A stretch of 25,001 nucleotides of DNA, from the NCBI GenBank assembly GCA_045658425.1, contig JAZOVB010000111.1, positions 1 through 25,001 of the forward strand, read 5' to 3'. How positions within the stretch are numbered: the first letter of the stretch is position 1; each line of letters begins with the position of its first letter. This document shows positions 7,214 through 15,009 of this stretch, piece by piece. This stretch comes from SIG450 sp045658425. Lineage in GTDB: Bacteria > Bacillota > Clostridia > UMGS1840 > HGM11507. A program made the translations under genes and the position numbers. The notes below the pieces were generated by a model that had not been told where the DNA came from, did no database searches, and was given only the letters and a program-made list of their open reading frames with translations.

Positions 7214-8344
7214 CTATAATTTATCCGTTTTTGAAAAATACTGATATAAATCACATTTTATCATACCGTTATATAATTTTCTTTTTTTGGTTGCTTTTTT
7301 GCCTATAAGAGCTTCAAATTTCTCATTCGGGGTTATAACAAACAAATTCCACCCTTTAAGTCCTTTATACACTCTGCCTAAATCCTTTATAATTTTTTCG
7401 GATTCCTTTAAGTCTAATAGTCTTTCACCGTAAGGCGGATTGCAGACTATAGTACCGCCGATTTCATCGCTTTTAAATTCCGATACGGGAAGTCTTTTAA
7501 CAAAGATAACATCATTTACTCTTGCTTTTTTTGCATTATTTATGGTTAAGTCCACACAGTCATAGTCAATATCAGAAGCAATAACTCTTAAATTTGTCTT
7601 TCTTATTAATGAAAATGCTTCATCTCTTGCATTCTTTAAGAATTTCTTATCCATTTGCTTAAAAGCTTCAAAGGCAAAGCTTCGGTTTAATCCCGGGGCA
7701 ATATTTTTTGCAATCATAGCCGCTTCAATGGGGAATGTACCCGACCCGCAGAATGGGTCGCAGAATACTCCGTTATAGCTGAAACGACTCATATTCACAA
7801 TCGCTGCCGCTATGGTTTCTTTAATGGGTGCCATATTGGAATTTCTGCGGTAGCCTCTTTTATGTAAGCTGTCTCCCGAGGTATCAATCATAAGACTTAC
7901 CCTGTCTTTCATTATTGAAAATTCGATACGATAAAGAGCGCCTGTTTCGGGGAAATAGCCGATTTTATAGCTTTCAGACAAAGAGTCAACAATAGCCTTT
8001 TTAATAATCGCCTGACAGTCTCTTATACTGAACAGCTTAGACTTTACCGAAAAGCCGTTAACGGGAAATTCGCTGTCCTTATAAAGCCATCTGGACCAGT
8101 CAAGACTTTTGGTTTTTTCAAAAAGTTCATCAAAGGTAAAGGCTTCAAATTCCCCTACCTTGATAAAAATTCGCTCTGCACATCTTAACCATAAATTCGC
8201 CCGTGCAACCGCTTCAAAATCACCGTAAAAGGTAATTCTCCCGTCAATTACCTCCTTGGTTTCATAGCCTAAATTTCTTATTTCTTTTGCCACTATGGAT
8301 TCAATTCCGAACATAGTGGTTACTACAATTTCAAATTTATCCAT
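7214..8344 (-). CDS. THUMP-domain class I SAM-dependent 23S rRNA guanine-N2 methyltransferase (RlmL N-terminal/YpsC type)
   Basis: A 376-residue methyltransferase. The N-terminal FEIVVTTMFGIESIVAKEI and the following region to about residue 160 form the ferredoxin-like/THUMP RNA-binding module. The Rossmann domain then shows motif I FCDPFCGSGTFPIEAA (about 195-210) and the catalytic NPPY (about 301-304) in IVCNPPYGERL. The NPPY motif is typical of exocyclic amino methylation. By family (the first half of E. coli RlmL, and B. subtilis YpsC) it should make an N2-methylguanosine in 23S rRNA; the exact position is inferred. It lacks the second methyltransferase domain that enterobacterial RlmL carries, as usual in Firmicutes. 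A strong AGGAG precedes the start. It is 15 bases downstream of the LTA-synthase-family gene. Confidence 0.88.
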   Translation of the reverse strand: MDKFEIVVTTMFGIESIVAKEIRNLGYETKEVIDGRITFYGDFEAVARANLWLRCAERIFIKVGEFEAFTFDELFEKTKSLDWSRWLYKDSEFPVNGFSVKSKLFSIRDCQAIIKKAIVDSLSESYKIGYFPETGALYRIEFSIMKDRVSLMIDTSGDSLHKRGYRRNSNMAPIKETIAAAIVNMSRFSYNGVFCDPFCGSGTFPIEAAMIAKNIAPGLNRSFAFEAFKQMDKKFLKNARDEAFSLIRKTNLRVIASDIDYDCVDLTINNAKKARVNDVIFVKRLPVSEFKSDEIGGTIVCNPPYGERLLDLKESEKIIKDLGRVYKGLKGWNLFVITPNEKFEALIGKKATKKRKLYNGMIKCDLYQYFSKTDKL

Positions 8345-8359
8345 TTTTTCTCCTGATTT

Positions 8360-10192
8360 TTACTTATTATACTCCATCATATTATAATACTGAAGATATT
8401 TAAGAGTATTGATTTTTTCATTAAGTTCTTCGGGAAGCTCCCTTAAAAATTCACCTTGCGACATATAGTATTTAGGTGAAATAATATTCACCTTGGTTTT
8501 AAGTCCGTTTATAAAATCAAAATACGGCGGCATTTTTACTCCCATATAGGAAAAGAGTTCAGTTGCAAGATAGTTTGAGGAAATTGTATTTCTTTTTCCT
8601 CTTAAAACTCTTTTGCCGTTTTTTATGCAGTCATTTTTAAATGCCTGATTTGAAAAGATAAGATACGGGGTTTTATGCTTTCTGAAAATTGCTCCATCCG
8701 TCTCCCCTGTTATATCATAGCCTATTAAATCATAATATTTAAGCTCGGAATCAAGGAAAGGTAAATGATCCCCGAAATATACTATGACAGTAGGCTTATC
8801 AATTTCTTCTATATATTCCTTTAAGGTTTTTAAAAATTCATCCGCATCGCAGAGTCCCTGAACATAATTTTCAAGGGTAAAATAGCATATATCATCCATT
8901 TCTTCAGTACGCTTTACCACCCGTTCTTTACCTGTATCATAATTCATATAAGGGCCGTGATTCTGAATGGTAACGGTAAAGTTAAAATATCCTTTATCGG
9001 GATTGGTTTCAAGATGCTTATTATAATCATCCATTATCATTTTTGCCGCTTCCGAATCATCGGTATAATAATTGGTCATTTTGGTTTTATAACCTAAATC
9101 ATTTAAAAAGACACTTCGTGAAAAACCCATACAGTTATAAGCCATTAGTCTGTTATAAAACCAGTTATGCCCCGGATGCATTGCCACAGTATCAAAACCT
9201 GCTTCGGAAAAAATTCGCGGAAGAGCATAAACCTTTTTATTCATAAAGGTTTTATAAGGTACAGGCATTCCCCTGTCAATAAGTGAAATATTTACTCCTG
9301 TTAAAAACTCATATTCCGAAGAAGATGTGTTCCCCGCAAATCCGGGAACAATTATATCTCCGTATATTCCCTCTTTTTTTAGCTTGGTATAGGTGGGAAG
9401 AGGATTTTTTTCAAACTTAAGGTTTTTAGCTTCTCTTATGTCAAAAAAGGCTTCTCCCATAATTGCGATTACATTGGGAAGTTTTTCATCCGTCTTAAAT
9501 GAAGTAAGAACTTCTTTTGCACTTTCCCGTTCATAGCCATCAGGCTTCTGATACCTTGTTTTGGATATTCCGTTTATAAGAGAATACATAAATCCGTGAC
9601 CGTTTGCCACATCTATTTCACTGAATTCGTTAGTAATAAAAACTGTATTTGAGTATATTTTATTATCTGAATATACAAATACATACGCTCCAAAAGTTAT
9701 CGCAACAGTTACAACAAGTCCCACCGCACGAATCCAAAGTTTCGGTGCTTTATTTTTTATATATTTACACATATACACCGAAAGAGCAATAAACAAAAGG
9801 GCAAACATTATTATTTTTATGCTTATGGGTATTGTATAATTTTCAAGTATTCCCGTTGCCTCTTTACCTAAGATAAAGTCACTTGCCTTAAGGGGAACAC
9901 TTAAAAAGTAGATTTTATAATAGTTAACAACAAGAAGTATAGTTTCCAAAAGACCTGTTATAACGAAGCTTATATGAAGCTTACCTGTTATAAAAAATAA
10001 AAGGGCAATTATAAGGGAATATATACTTATATTTATAATGAGATTTAAAGGGTTAAAGGCATCTAAAAAGGAGGTAAATCCGCTGTTACCTATTTGTATC
10101 AGTATCTGAAAAACCGAAAGAATAAGTGACATTACAAGAATAGTTATCAAAGAGCCTTTAAAGTTTAGTTCTCTTTTTTTGAAAAATCGCAT
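8360..10192 (-). CDS. LTA synthase family protein (membrane phosphoglycerol transferase, sulfatase fold)
   Basis: A 610-residue membrane enzyme. About five transmembrane helices lie within residues 12-175, followed by an extracytoplasmic alkaline-phosphatase/sulfatase domain (about 235-555). The expected catalytic set is present: the metal-binding Glu in IAIMGEAFFD (about 244), the nucleophile Thr in GNTSSSEYEF (about 286), the substrate-binding region QNHGPY (about 412) and the metal ligands in VYFGDHLPF (about 470). Family members transfer glycerol phosphate from phosphatidylglycerol to a growing lipoteichoic acid chain or its glycolipid anchor. The exact polymer made here cannot be read from sequence. 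It has a weak AAAGGT ribosome binding site and follows the phosphofructokinase gene by 13 bases. Confidence 0.9.
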   Translation of the reverse strand: MRFFKKRELNFKGSLITILVMSLILSVFQILIQIGNSGFTSFLDAFNPLNLIINISIYSLIIALLFFITGKLHISFVITGLLETILLVVNYYKIYFLSVPLKASDFILGKEATGILENYTIPISIKIIMFALLFIALSVYMCKYIKNKAPKLWIRAVGLVVTVAITFGAYVFVYSDNKIYSNTVFITNEFSEIDVANGHGFMYSLINGISKTRYQKPDGYERESAKEVLTSFKTDEKLPNVIAIMGEAFFDIREAKNLKFEKNPLPTYTKLKKEGIYGDIIVPGFAGNTSSSEYEFLTGVNISLIDRGMPVPYKTFMNKKVYALPRIFSEAGFDTVAMHPGHNWFYNRLMAYNCMGFSRSVFLNDLGYKTKMTNYYTDDSEAAKMIMDDYNKHLETNPDKGYFNFTVTIQNHGPYMNYDTGKERVVKRTEEMDDICYFTLENYVQGLCDADEFLKTLKEYIEEIDKPTVIVYFGDHLPFLDSELKYYDLIGYDITGETDGAIFRKHKTPYLIFSNQAFKNDCIKNGKRVLRGKRNTISSNYLATELFSYMGVKMPPYFDFINGLKTKVNIISPKYYMSQGEFLRELPEELNEKINTLKYLQYYNMMEYNK

Positions 10193-10205
10193 ACTATATA
10201 CCTTT

Positions 10206-11432
10206 TTATTTAACCGTTACTGTTTTTATTATACCATTCTGGGCATAAACATTCTGAACACCTGTTATAAGAGGCTTTGCATACTCATAGAATTTTTCAG
10301 TAACATCCATTCCGTCTTCGGAAATCATATCATTCGGTACAACCTTTTCAAAGTTTGCAACCTGCTCTGTCGGAAATGGCTTATACTCGATTTCGTAAGA
10401 ATCACTGTCTTTTCTTACATAGCCTATCATAACACCTGTTTCTCCATTTAGTGCAAATTCAACACCTGCATTTCCTATGCCGAAGGCTTCATCAATATCA
10501 GTTCTGGAAGCAGAGGTTGCCGCACATCTTTGAAGTGTAGAAAGCTCAATAGCTCTCATTTTAACATTTATTTTTTCCTTTAACAGCATTTCAAGTGTTT
10601 TACCTGCACCGCCTAACTGTGCATGGTTAAATCCGTCCTTTGCGGATTCCTTAAGACTTGTATCTTCACAAAGAAGTACTCCGTCTTTATTCTTAACTCC
10701 CTCAGAAAGTGCTATTATTATCTGTTTTTTTGTTTTTAGAAGTTCCTGGATTTTACTTATGAGAGCCTCCATATCAAGAGGAACTTCGGGAAGACATATA
10801 ATATCCGCATACTTTTCATCGTCATCATTTGCAAGGGCTGCCGCCGCTGTAAGCCAACCTGCGTGTCTGCCCATTATTTCAACAATGGTTATGGATTCCA
10901 TATCATAAACTCTGTTGTCATGAGCTACCTGTTTTACGGTATTGGCAACAAATTTTGCCGCAGAGCTGTACCCCGGAGTATGATCTGTCAAGCATAAGTC
11001 ATTATCTATAGTTTTTGGAATACCGATTACTCTTATATCCGAATTTACCGATTTAAAATACTTTGAAAGCTTATTTACGGTATCCATCGAATCATTACCG
11101 CCTATGTAGAAGAAATAACCGATATTATATTTTTCAAATACTCTTTTTATATTTTCATAAACTTCCTTATCTTTTTCTATATCAGGAAGCTTCTTTCTGC
11201 AGGAGCCAAGATATGCAGAGGGGGTTTGTTTTAAAAGCATCATTTGAAATTCATCGCTAAACTCTTGAAGGTCAACAAAGTTTTCTTTTAAAATTCCCTC
11301 AACTCCGTAACGGGCGCCGTAAACCTTATCAATTTCATCAGCCTTTATACCGCCTGAAATTACACCTGCCAAAGAGGCATTGATTGCTGTTGTCGGTCCT
11401 CCTGACTGACCTACTAATAAATTCTTTCCCAT
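10206..11432 (-). CDS. 6-phosphofructokinase, pyrophosphate-dependent type
   Basis: A 408-residue phosphofructokinase, longer than the ~320 residues of bacterial ATP enzymes. The N-terminus LVGQSGGPTTAINAS binds the phosphoryl donor, and MGRHAGWLTAA binds fructose 6-phosphate. Two diagnostic positions point to PPi: Asp114 in GGNDS, where ATP enzymes have Gly (GGDGS), and Lys140 in PKTIDND, where ATP enzymes have Gly (PGTIDND). The enzyme should therefore interconvert fructose 6-phosphate and fructose 1,6-bisphosphate with PPi, reversibly, saving ATP in glycolysis. That is established for the residue pair and inferred for this protein. Its AAGGAG lies in the last codons of the amidohydrolase gene, 7 bases before it, so the two are coupled. 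Confidence 0.92.
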   Translation of the reverse strand: MGKNLLVGQSGGPTTAINASLAGVISGGIKADEIDKVYGARYGVEGILKENFVDLQEFSDEFQMMLLKQTPSAYLGSCRKKLPDIEKDKEVYENIKRVFEKYNIGYFFYIGGNDSMDTVNKLSKYFKSVNSDIRVIGIPKTIDNDLCLTDHTPGYSSAAKFVANTVKQVAHDNRVYDMESITIVEIMGRHAGWLTAAAALANDDDEKYADIICLPEVPLDMEALISKIQELLKTKKQIIIALSEGVKNKDGVLLCEDTSLKESAKDGFNHAQLGGAGKTLEMLLKEKINVKMRAIELSTLQRCAATSASRTDIDEAFGIGNAGVEFALNGETGVMIGYVRKDSDSYEIEYKPFPTEQVANFEKVVPNDMISEDGMDVTEKFYEYAKPLITGVQNVYAQNGIIKTVTVK

Positions 11433-11439
11433 TTTTATA

Positions 11440-12600
11440 TTACTCCTTTACAATTTTACCATTTATAATTACCATTTTCGGCGAACTCTGTATATCGAGA
11501 GGGTCGGTTTCAAATACGGTTATATCCGCATCCTTTCCCTTCTCTATGCTTCCTACAACATCAGAAACACCCAGTACCTTTGCAGGATTTATTGTGATTG
11601 CCTTAAGACTTTCCATATAGGGAAGCCCTGCCTTATGTGCCAGTGCTGCACAAAGCGGCAGATGCTCTAAAGGGATAACATCGTGGTCGGTTATAATTGA
11701 AACCGAAAGCCCCTTTTCATAAAGTACCTTTGGTGTTACATAGGATTTATTTTTAAGCTCGGGCTTTGACCGTCCGATAAGGGATGGCCCCACCAGACAC
11801 GGATAGCCGTAAGCTGCCAGTTCATCTGCTATAAGATGCCCTTCGGTACAATGGTCCAAGGTAAGATTTAAATCAAATTCCTTTGCTATTCTTATTGCAC
11901 TGAATATATCATCCGCTCTGTGAGCGTGAGCTTTCATCGGTATTTCCTTTTTTAAAAGAGGTATAAGACTTTCGCATTTTATATCAAAATCAGGCTTATC
12001 ATTTTCCTCGGGGTCTTCATAATAATCATTTAATTTATCCAGGTATTCCTTAGCCTTAAAAAGCTGTTCTCTTATTAAGGAAATTGCACCCATACGGGTT
12101 ATGGGAGTCTGACCTTTCTGGTTATATGCCCCCTTGGGATTTTCGCCAAAAGCAAATTTCATGGCGGCATTTTCCTTTATCACCATTTGGTCTACACATT
12201 TTCCGTTGGTTTTTAAAACGGCAAAGCTGCCGCCTATAACATTAGCACTTCCCGGGCCTGTGGCAACAGTAGTTACCCCTGCCATTAACGCCTCGTCAAA
12301 GCACACATCCATGGGATTTACAGCATCAACACCTCTCAGGTGAGGGGTTACCGGGTCGGTGGATTCATTAACATCATCTCCCTCAAAGGTAAGAGAATCT
12401 TCTAAAATTCCTACATGGCAATGGGCATCAATAAAGCCCGGAAAAACCATATTCCCCTTAAGGTCAATTTCTCCGCCTGTTACAGTATAATCTTCCATAC
12501 TGCCTATATTTGTAATTTTCTTATCCTTAATTTCTATAAACCCGTTTTCTATTATTTCAGGCTCTGCCATAGTATGGATTTTTCCGTTTATTAATATCAT
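11440..12600 (-). CDS. Amidohydrolase family protein (imidazolonepropionase-like)
   Basis: A 386-residue metal-dependent hydrolase. The N-terminal beta-sandwich strand MILINGKIHT leads into PGFIDAHCHVG with the HxH metal ligands (His60, His62). Later ligands are visible in KAHAHRADD (about 223), DHCTEGH (about 250) and the Asp in IITDHDV (about 306). The tail GSIEKGKDADITVFETDPL closes the sandwich as in dihydroorotase, imidazolonepropionase and prolidase relatives. The substrate is probably a cyclic amide or a peptide-like compound, but cannot be assigned; no histidine-utilisation genes are nearby. The ATG overlaps the stop of the thioredoxin reductase-like gene (ATGA), with GGAGG in that gene's last codons. 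Confidence 0.85.
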   Translation of the reverse strand: MILINGKIHTMAEPEIIENGFIEIKDKKITNIGSMEDYTVTGGEIDLKGNMVFPGFIDAHCHVGILEDSLTFEGDDVNESTDPVTPHLRGVDAVNPMDVCFDEALMAGVTTVATGPGSANVIGGSFAVLKTNGKCVDQMVIKENAAMKFAFGENPKGAYNQKGQTPITRMGAISLIREQLFKAKEYLDKLNDYYEDPEENDKPDFDIKCESLIPLLKKEIPMKAHAHRADDIFSAIRIAKEFDLNLTLDHCTEGHLIADELAAYGYPCLVGPSLIGRSKPELKNKSYVTPKVLYEKGLSVSIITDHDVIPLEHLPLCAALAHKAGLPYMESLKAITINPAKVLGVSDVVGSIEKGKDADITVFETDPLDIQSSPKMVIINGKIVKE

Positions 12601-13484
12601 ATTTCCTCCATAATACCTGACAGGGCTATTGCACCGTCGCTTTGCGCGGTAACTACCTGTCTTAAGTTTTTATTTACAACATCCCCTGCCGCATAAACGC
12701 CGTCAAGGTTTGTTTTCATTCTTTCATCAGTTATGACATAACCATTGTGGGTAAGGGCTATATCATCTTTAAAAAGTTCGTTTCTCGGCTCGTTTCCTAT
12801 TGCTATAAATAGTCCGTCAATACATAGCTTAGTTCCATCCTTAAGAACTATTCCCGAAAGAAACTCATCACCAACAAGCTGAGTAACTTCATTTGAGGTT
12901 ATAATCTCAATTTTTTCATTTTTCTTTATCTTTTCCAAAGTAGCGGGTGAGCCTCTGAATTTATCCCGCCTATGAATAAGATACACCTTTTTAGAAAAAT
13001 TTGCAAGGTATAATGCATCATCAAGGGCGGTATCTCCTCCCCCTAAAACAGCTGTTATCTTATCCTTATAAAAGGCTCCGTCACAGGTTGCACAGTAGGA
13101 AATGCCCATCCCCGTATACTTATCCTCATTTAATATGCCAAGTTTTCTTGGTGCCGCACCTGTTGCAAGAATTATATTTTTTGCGGTATATTCGTTTTTC
13201 CTTGTTGTAATCTTTTTTTCCTTTCCTGTAAGTTCAAGGGAAACAACCTTTCTTCGTACAACCTCAATTTCAAATTCCGCCATTTGTTCATAAAGTACAT
13301 TTGCAAGTTCATAGCCGGATATATGAGGAAGACCCGGGAAATTATCCACCTTATGTGAATTTACAATCTGCCCTCCGAATGAGGCTTCTTCAAATATTAC
13401 GGCAGTCAGTCCTGCTCTTTTGGCATACAGTCCTGCTGTCATACCGGCAGGTCCGCCACCAATTATTGCAACATCATAGGTCAT
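12597..13484 (-). CDS. trxB: Thioredoxin-disulfide reductase-like NAD(P)H/FAD oxidoreductase
   Basis: A 295-residue flavoprotein with the layout of low-molecular-weight thioredoxin reductase. The FAD-binding IIGGGPAGM starts at residue 7, the redox-active CATC is Cys131-Cys134 in SYCATCDG, and the NADPH domain has LGGGDTALDDA (about 147-157) and HRRDKFR (171-177), the arginines of which select NADPH. The FAD motif YAAGDV lies near the C-terminus. It should reduce thioredoxin or a similar disulfide protein in the cytosol; no thioredoxin gene is in the window, so the partner is encoded elsewhere. The intact HRRxxxR motif argues against the ferredoxin-dependent variant known in clostridia. It follows apbE by 13 bases and overlaps the amidohydrolase gene by 4. 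Confidence 0.9.
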   Translation of the reverse strand: MTYDVAIIGGGPAGMTAGLYAKRAGLTAVIFEEASFGGQIVNSHKVDNFPGLPHISGYELANVLYEQMAEFEIEVVRRKVVSLELTGKEKKITTRKNEYTAKNIILATGAAPRKLGILNEDKYTGMGISYCATCDGAFYKDKITAVLGGGDTALDDALYLANFSKKVYLIHRRDKFRGSPATLEKIKKNEKIEIITSNEVTQLVGDEFLSGIVLKDGTKLCIDGLFIAIGNEPRNELFKDDIALTHNGYVITDERMKTNLDGVYAAGDVVNKNLRQVVTAQSDGAIALSGIMEEI

Positions 13485-13497
13485 AATAAAACTTCCT

Positions 13498-14481
13498 TTA
13501 ATTTTTTTTGAAATTTAAAACTCCGTCTGAAGTTAAAATACTTTTATCTTTTGTAATAAGTATACCCTCAATATGAGAATTTTTTTCAATAAATTCCATA
13601 GCTTTTTTTGAACCCATAATCACAAGTGCGGTTGCATAAGCATCTGCCATTGCAGAATTTTCACATATAACGGTTGCACTCACAAGGTCGCTTTCCGAGG
13701 GATAGCCTGTTGATATATCTATTATATGATGGTAAAGCTTTCCGTCTTTTTCAAAGTTTCTTTCATAAATTCCCGAGGTTACTACTGCTTTATCCTTAAC
13801 CGTGATACTGCCCACAGTTTGTCCCATTTCCTCAAAGGGAGATTTTATTCCTATAATAAAGCCATCCTTATTTTTAGGACTGTTTCCGAGGGCTTTAATA
13901 TTCCCACCTGCATCCACAAGTGCGTTTTTTACACCCTTTGATTTTAACAAATCTATTATGTAATCGGCTATATACCCCTTTGCTATTGAGGAAACATCAA
14001 TTTCACATTCATTACTTAAAATTACCTTATTTCCATCTATAATAATATTGGATATGCCGATTTTCGCCTTGGCATTTATTATTTCATTCTTTTTGGGAAC
14101 GGTTTCCCATTTATAATTCCATAATGAGCTTAAAGGGTATACGGTTAAATCATAAATCCCCTCCGTATCTATGGTTATATCCATACCCAGCTTTATAAGG
14201 TTTAAAAATTCCTCTGATACGGTAAGCTCTTTATTTTTATTAAGCTTATATGTTTCCGACTCTTCATTAAAATTGGAAAAAAGCTTATCAAGTCTTAATA
14301 TTTCATTATAGGCTTCCTCTACGGCAAGGGTATAGTCTTTTTTATCGTATACTACAATTCGTATCTGAGTATCAAGAGCATAGCCTATTTTTTCATAAGT
14401 TCCGGAAGTATTTAAAAAGCTTCCCCACAAAACACCCGCAATAAGAAAGAGTACTATTCCCCACAATAAAGCTTGTTTCAT
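13498..14481 (-). CDS. apbE: FAD:protein FMN transferase (ApbE family)
   Basis: A 327-residue ApbE-type flavin transferase. It splits FAD and attaches FMN covalently to Ser/Thr of extracytoplasmic target proteins, with Mg2+. Family motifs are LFSNFNEESETYKLN, DLTVYPLSSLWNYKW, DVSSIAKGYIADY, LVDAGGNIKALG, HHIIDISTGYP (His and Asp of the FAD/Mg site) and ADAYATALVIMG. A hydrophobic N-terminal segment (about 4-24) exports or anchors it. There is no lipobox cysteine, so unlike many ApbE proteins it is not an obvious lipoprotein. No Rnf/Nqr subunit or other protein with a flavinylation motif lies nearby, so the target is unknown. The ATG lacks a good ribosome binding site and starts 3 bases after the upstream stop, suggesting coupling. 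Confidence 0.92.
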   Translation of the reverse strand: MKQALLWGIVLFLIAGVLWGSFLNTSGTYEKIGYALDTQIRIVVYDKKDYTLAVEEAYNEILRLDKLFSNFNEESETYKLNKNKELTVSEEFLNLIKLGMDITIDTEGIYDLTVYPLSSLWNYKWETVPKKNEIINAKAKIGISNIIIDGNKVILSNECEIDVSSIAKGYIADYIIDLLKSKGVKNALVDAGGNIKALGNSPKNKDGFIIGIKSPFEEMGQTVGSITVKDKAVVTSGIYERNFEKDGKLYHHIIDISTGYPSESDLVSATVICENSAMADAYATALVIMGSKKAMEFIEKNSHIEGILITKDKSILTSDGVLNFKKN

Positions 14482-14484
14482 AGA

Positions 14485-14994
14485 CTAATCATCGCTTTCC
14501 ACAGGTTTTTTTGAAGTATTGTTTTTGTTTGTTGTGTTTTTTTCCGTTGATGTTTTATTTTCGTTAGTTTCGGTTTTATTCTTTGAAGTGTTTTCTTCTT
14601 TATCAGAAGGCTCGTTTTTTTCCTCATTCTCTTCCTTTGGTTTGGAAGAAGATGACGAAGAAGAGCCTTTGGCTATCTGACTTTCAAGCCCCGAAACCTT
14701 ACTGCTAAGGCTCTGGTTTGCGTTTATAAGGCTTTTATTTTCTTCAGCCAGTCCGGAATACATTTCCTTATATCTTTCCAGCTGTTCGGTAAGCTCCACT
14801 ATCTGCTGGTCCTTACTGCCGTTTGCCTCAATTCCCTCCATAATAGCAAGGTAATTTTCATAGTCATCAACAAAAACCAGCTTATTTGCATTTATAATAA
14901 CAAAAGAGGAAACTGAAAAGGATATGAAAAATACTGTTAATAATACTATTAACACGATAAGTCTTCCTTTTCCTTTCGCTTCTTTTTTTCTCAT
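14485..14994 (-). CDS. Single-pass membrane protein with coiled coil and low-complexity tail
   Basis: I do not recognise this 169-residue protein. What can be seen: a short basic cytoplasmic end (KKEAKGKGR), one strong membrane helix (about residues 11-35), an extracytoplasmic coiled coil (about 58-107, heptad pattern in IVELTEQLERYKEMYSGLAE and the following residues), a seven-serine run (about 110-116), then about 50 residues made nearly only of Lys, Glu, Asn, Thr and Ser, which must be disordered. The layout resembles small bitopic envelope or division proteins, but there is no specific signature. It also has no flavinylation motif, so it is not an evident ApbE substrate. AAAGGAG precedes the ATG. 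It sits between addA (15 bases) and apbE (3 bases). Confidence 0.7.
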   Translation of the reverse strand: MRKKEAKGKGRLIVLIVLLTVFFISFSVSSFVIINANKLVFVDDYENYLAIMEGIEANGSKDQQIVELTEQLERYKEMYSGLAEENKSLINANQSLSSKVSGLESQIAKGSSSSSSSKPKEENEEKNEPSDKEENTSKNKTETNENKTSTEKNTTNKNNTSKKPVESDD

Positions 14995-15009
14995 ATTAAC
15001 TACTCCTTT

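Noticed and set aside
6948..7244. 98-codon plus-strand reading frame antisense to the ACT gene
   Set aside because: It mirrors a clear conserved gene on the other strand, has no ribosome binding site or promoter, and matches no family.
10206..11432. ATP-dependent pfkA
   Set aside because: The Asp and Lys at the two donor-selecting positions and the greater length contradict the ATP type.
13498..13620. Possible lipoprotein or truncated ApbE
   Set aside because: All family motifs are present and the C-terminus is complete; the N-terminus simply lacks the lipobox cysteine.
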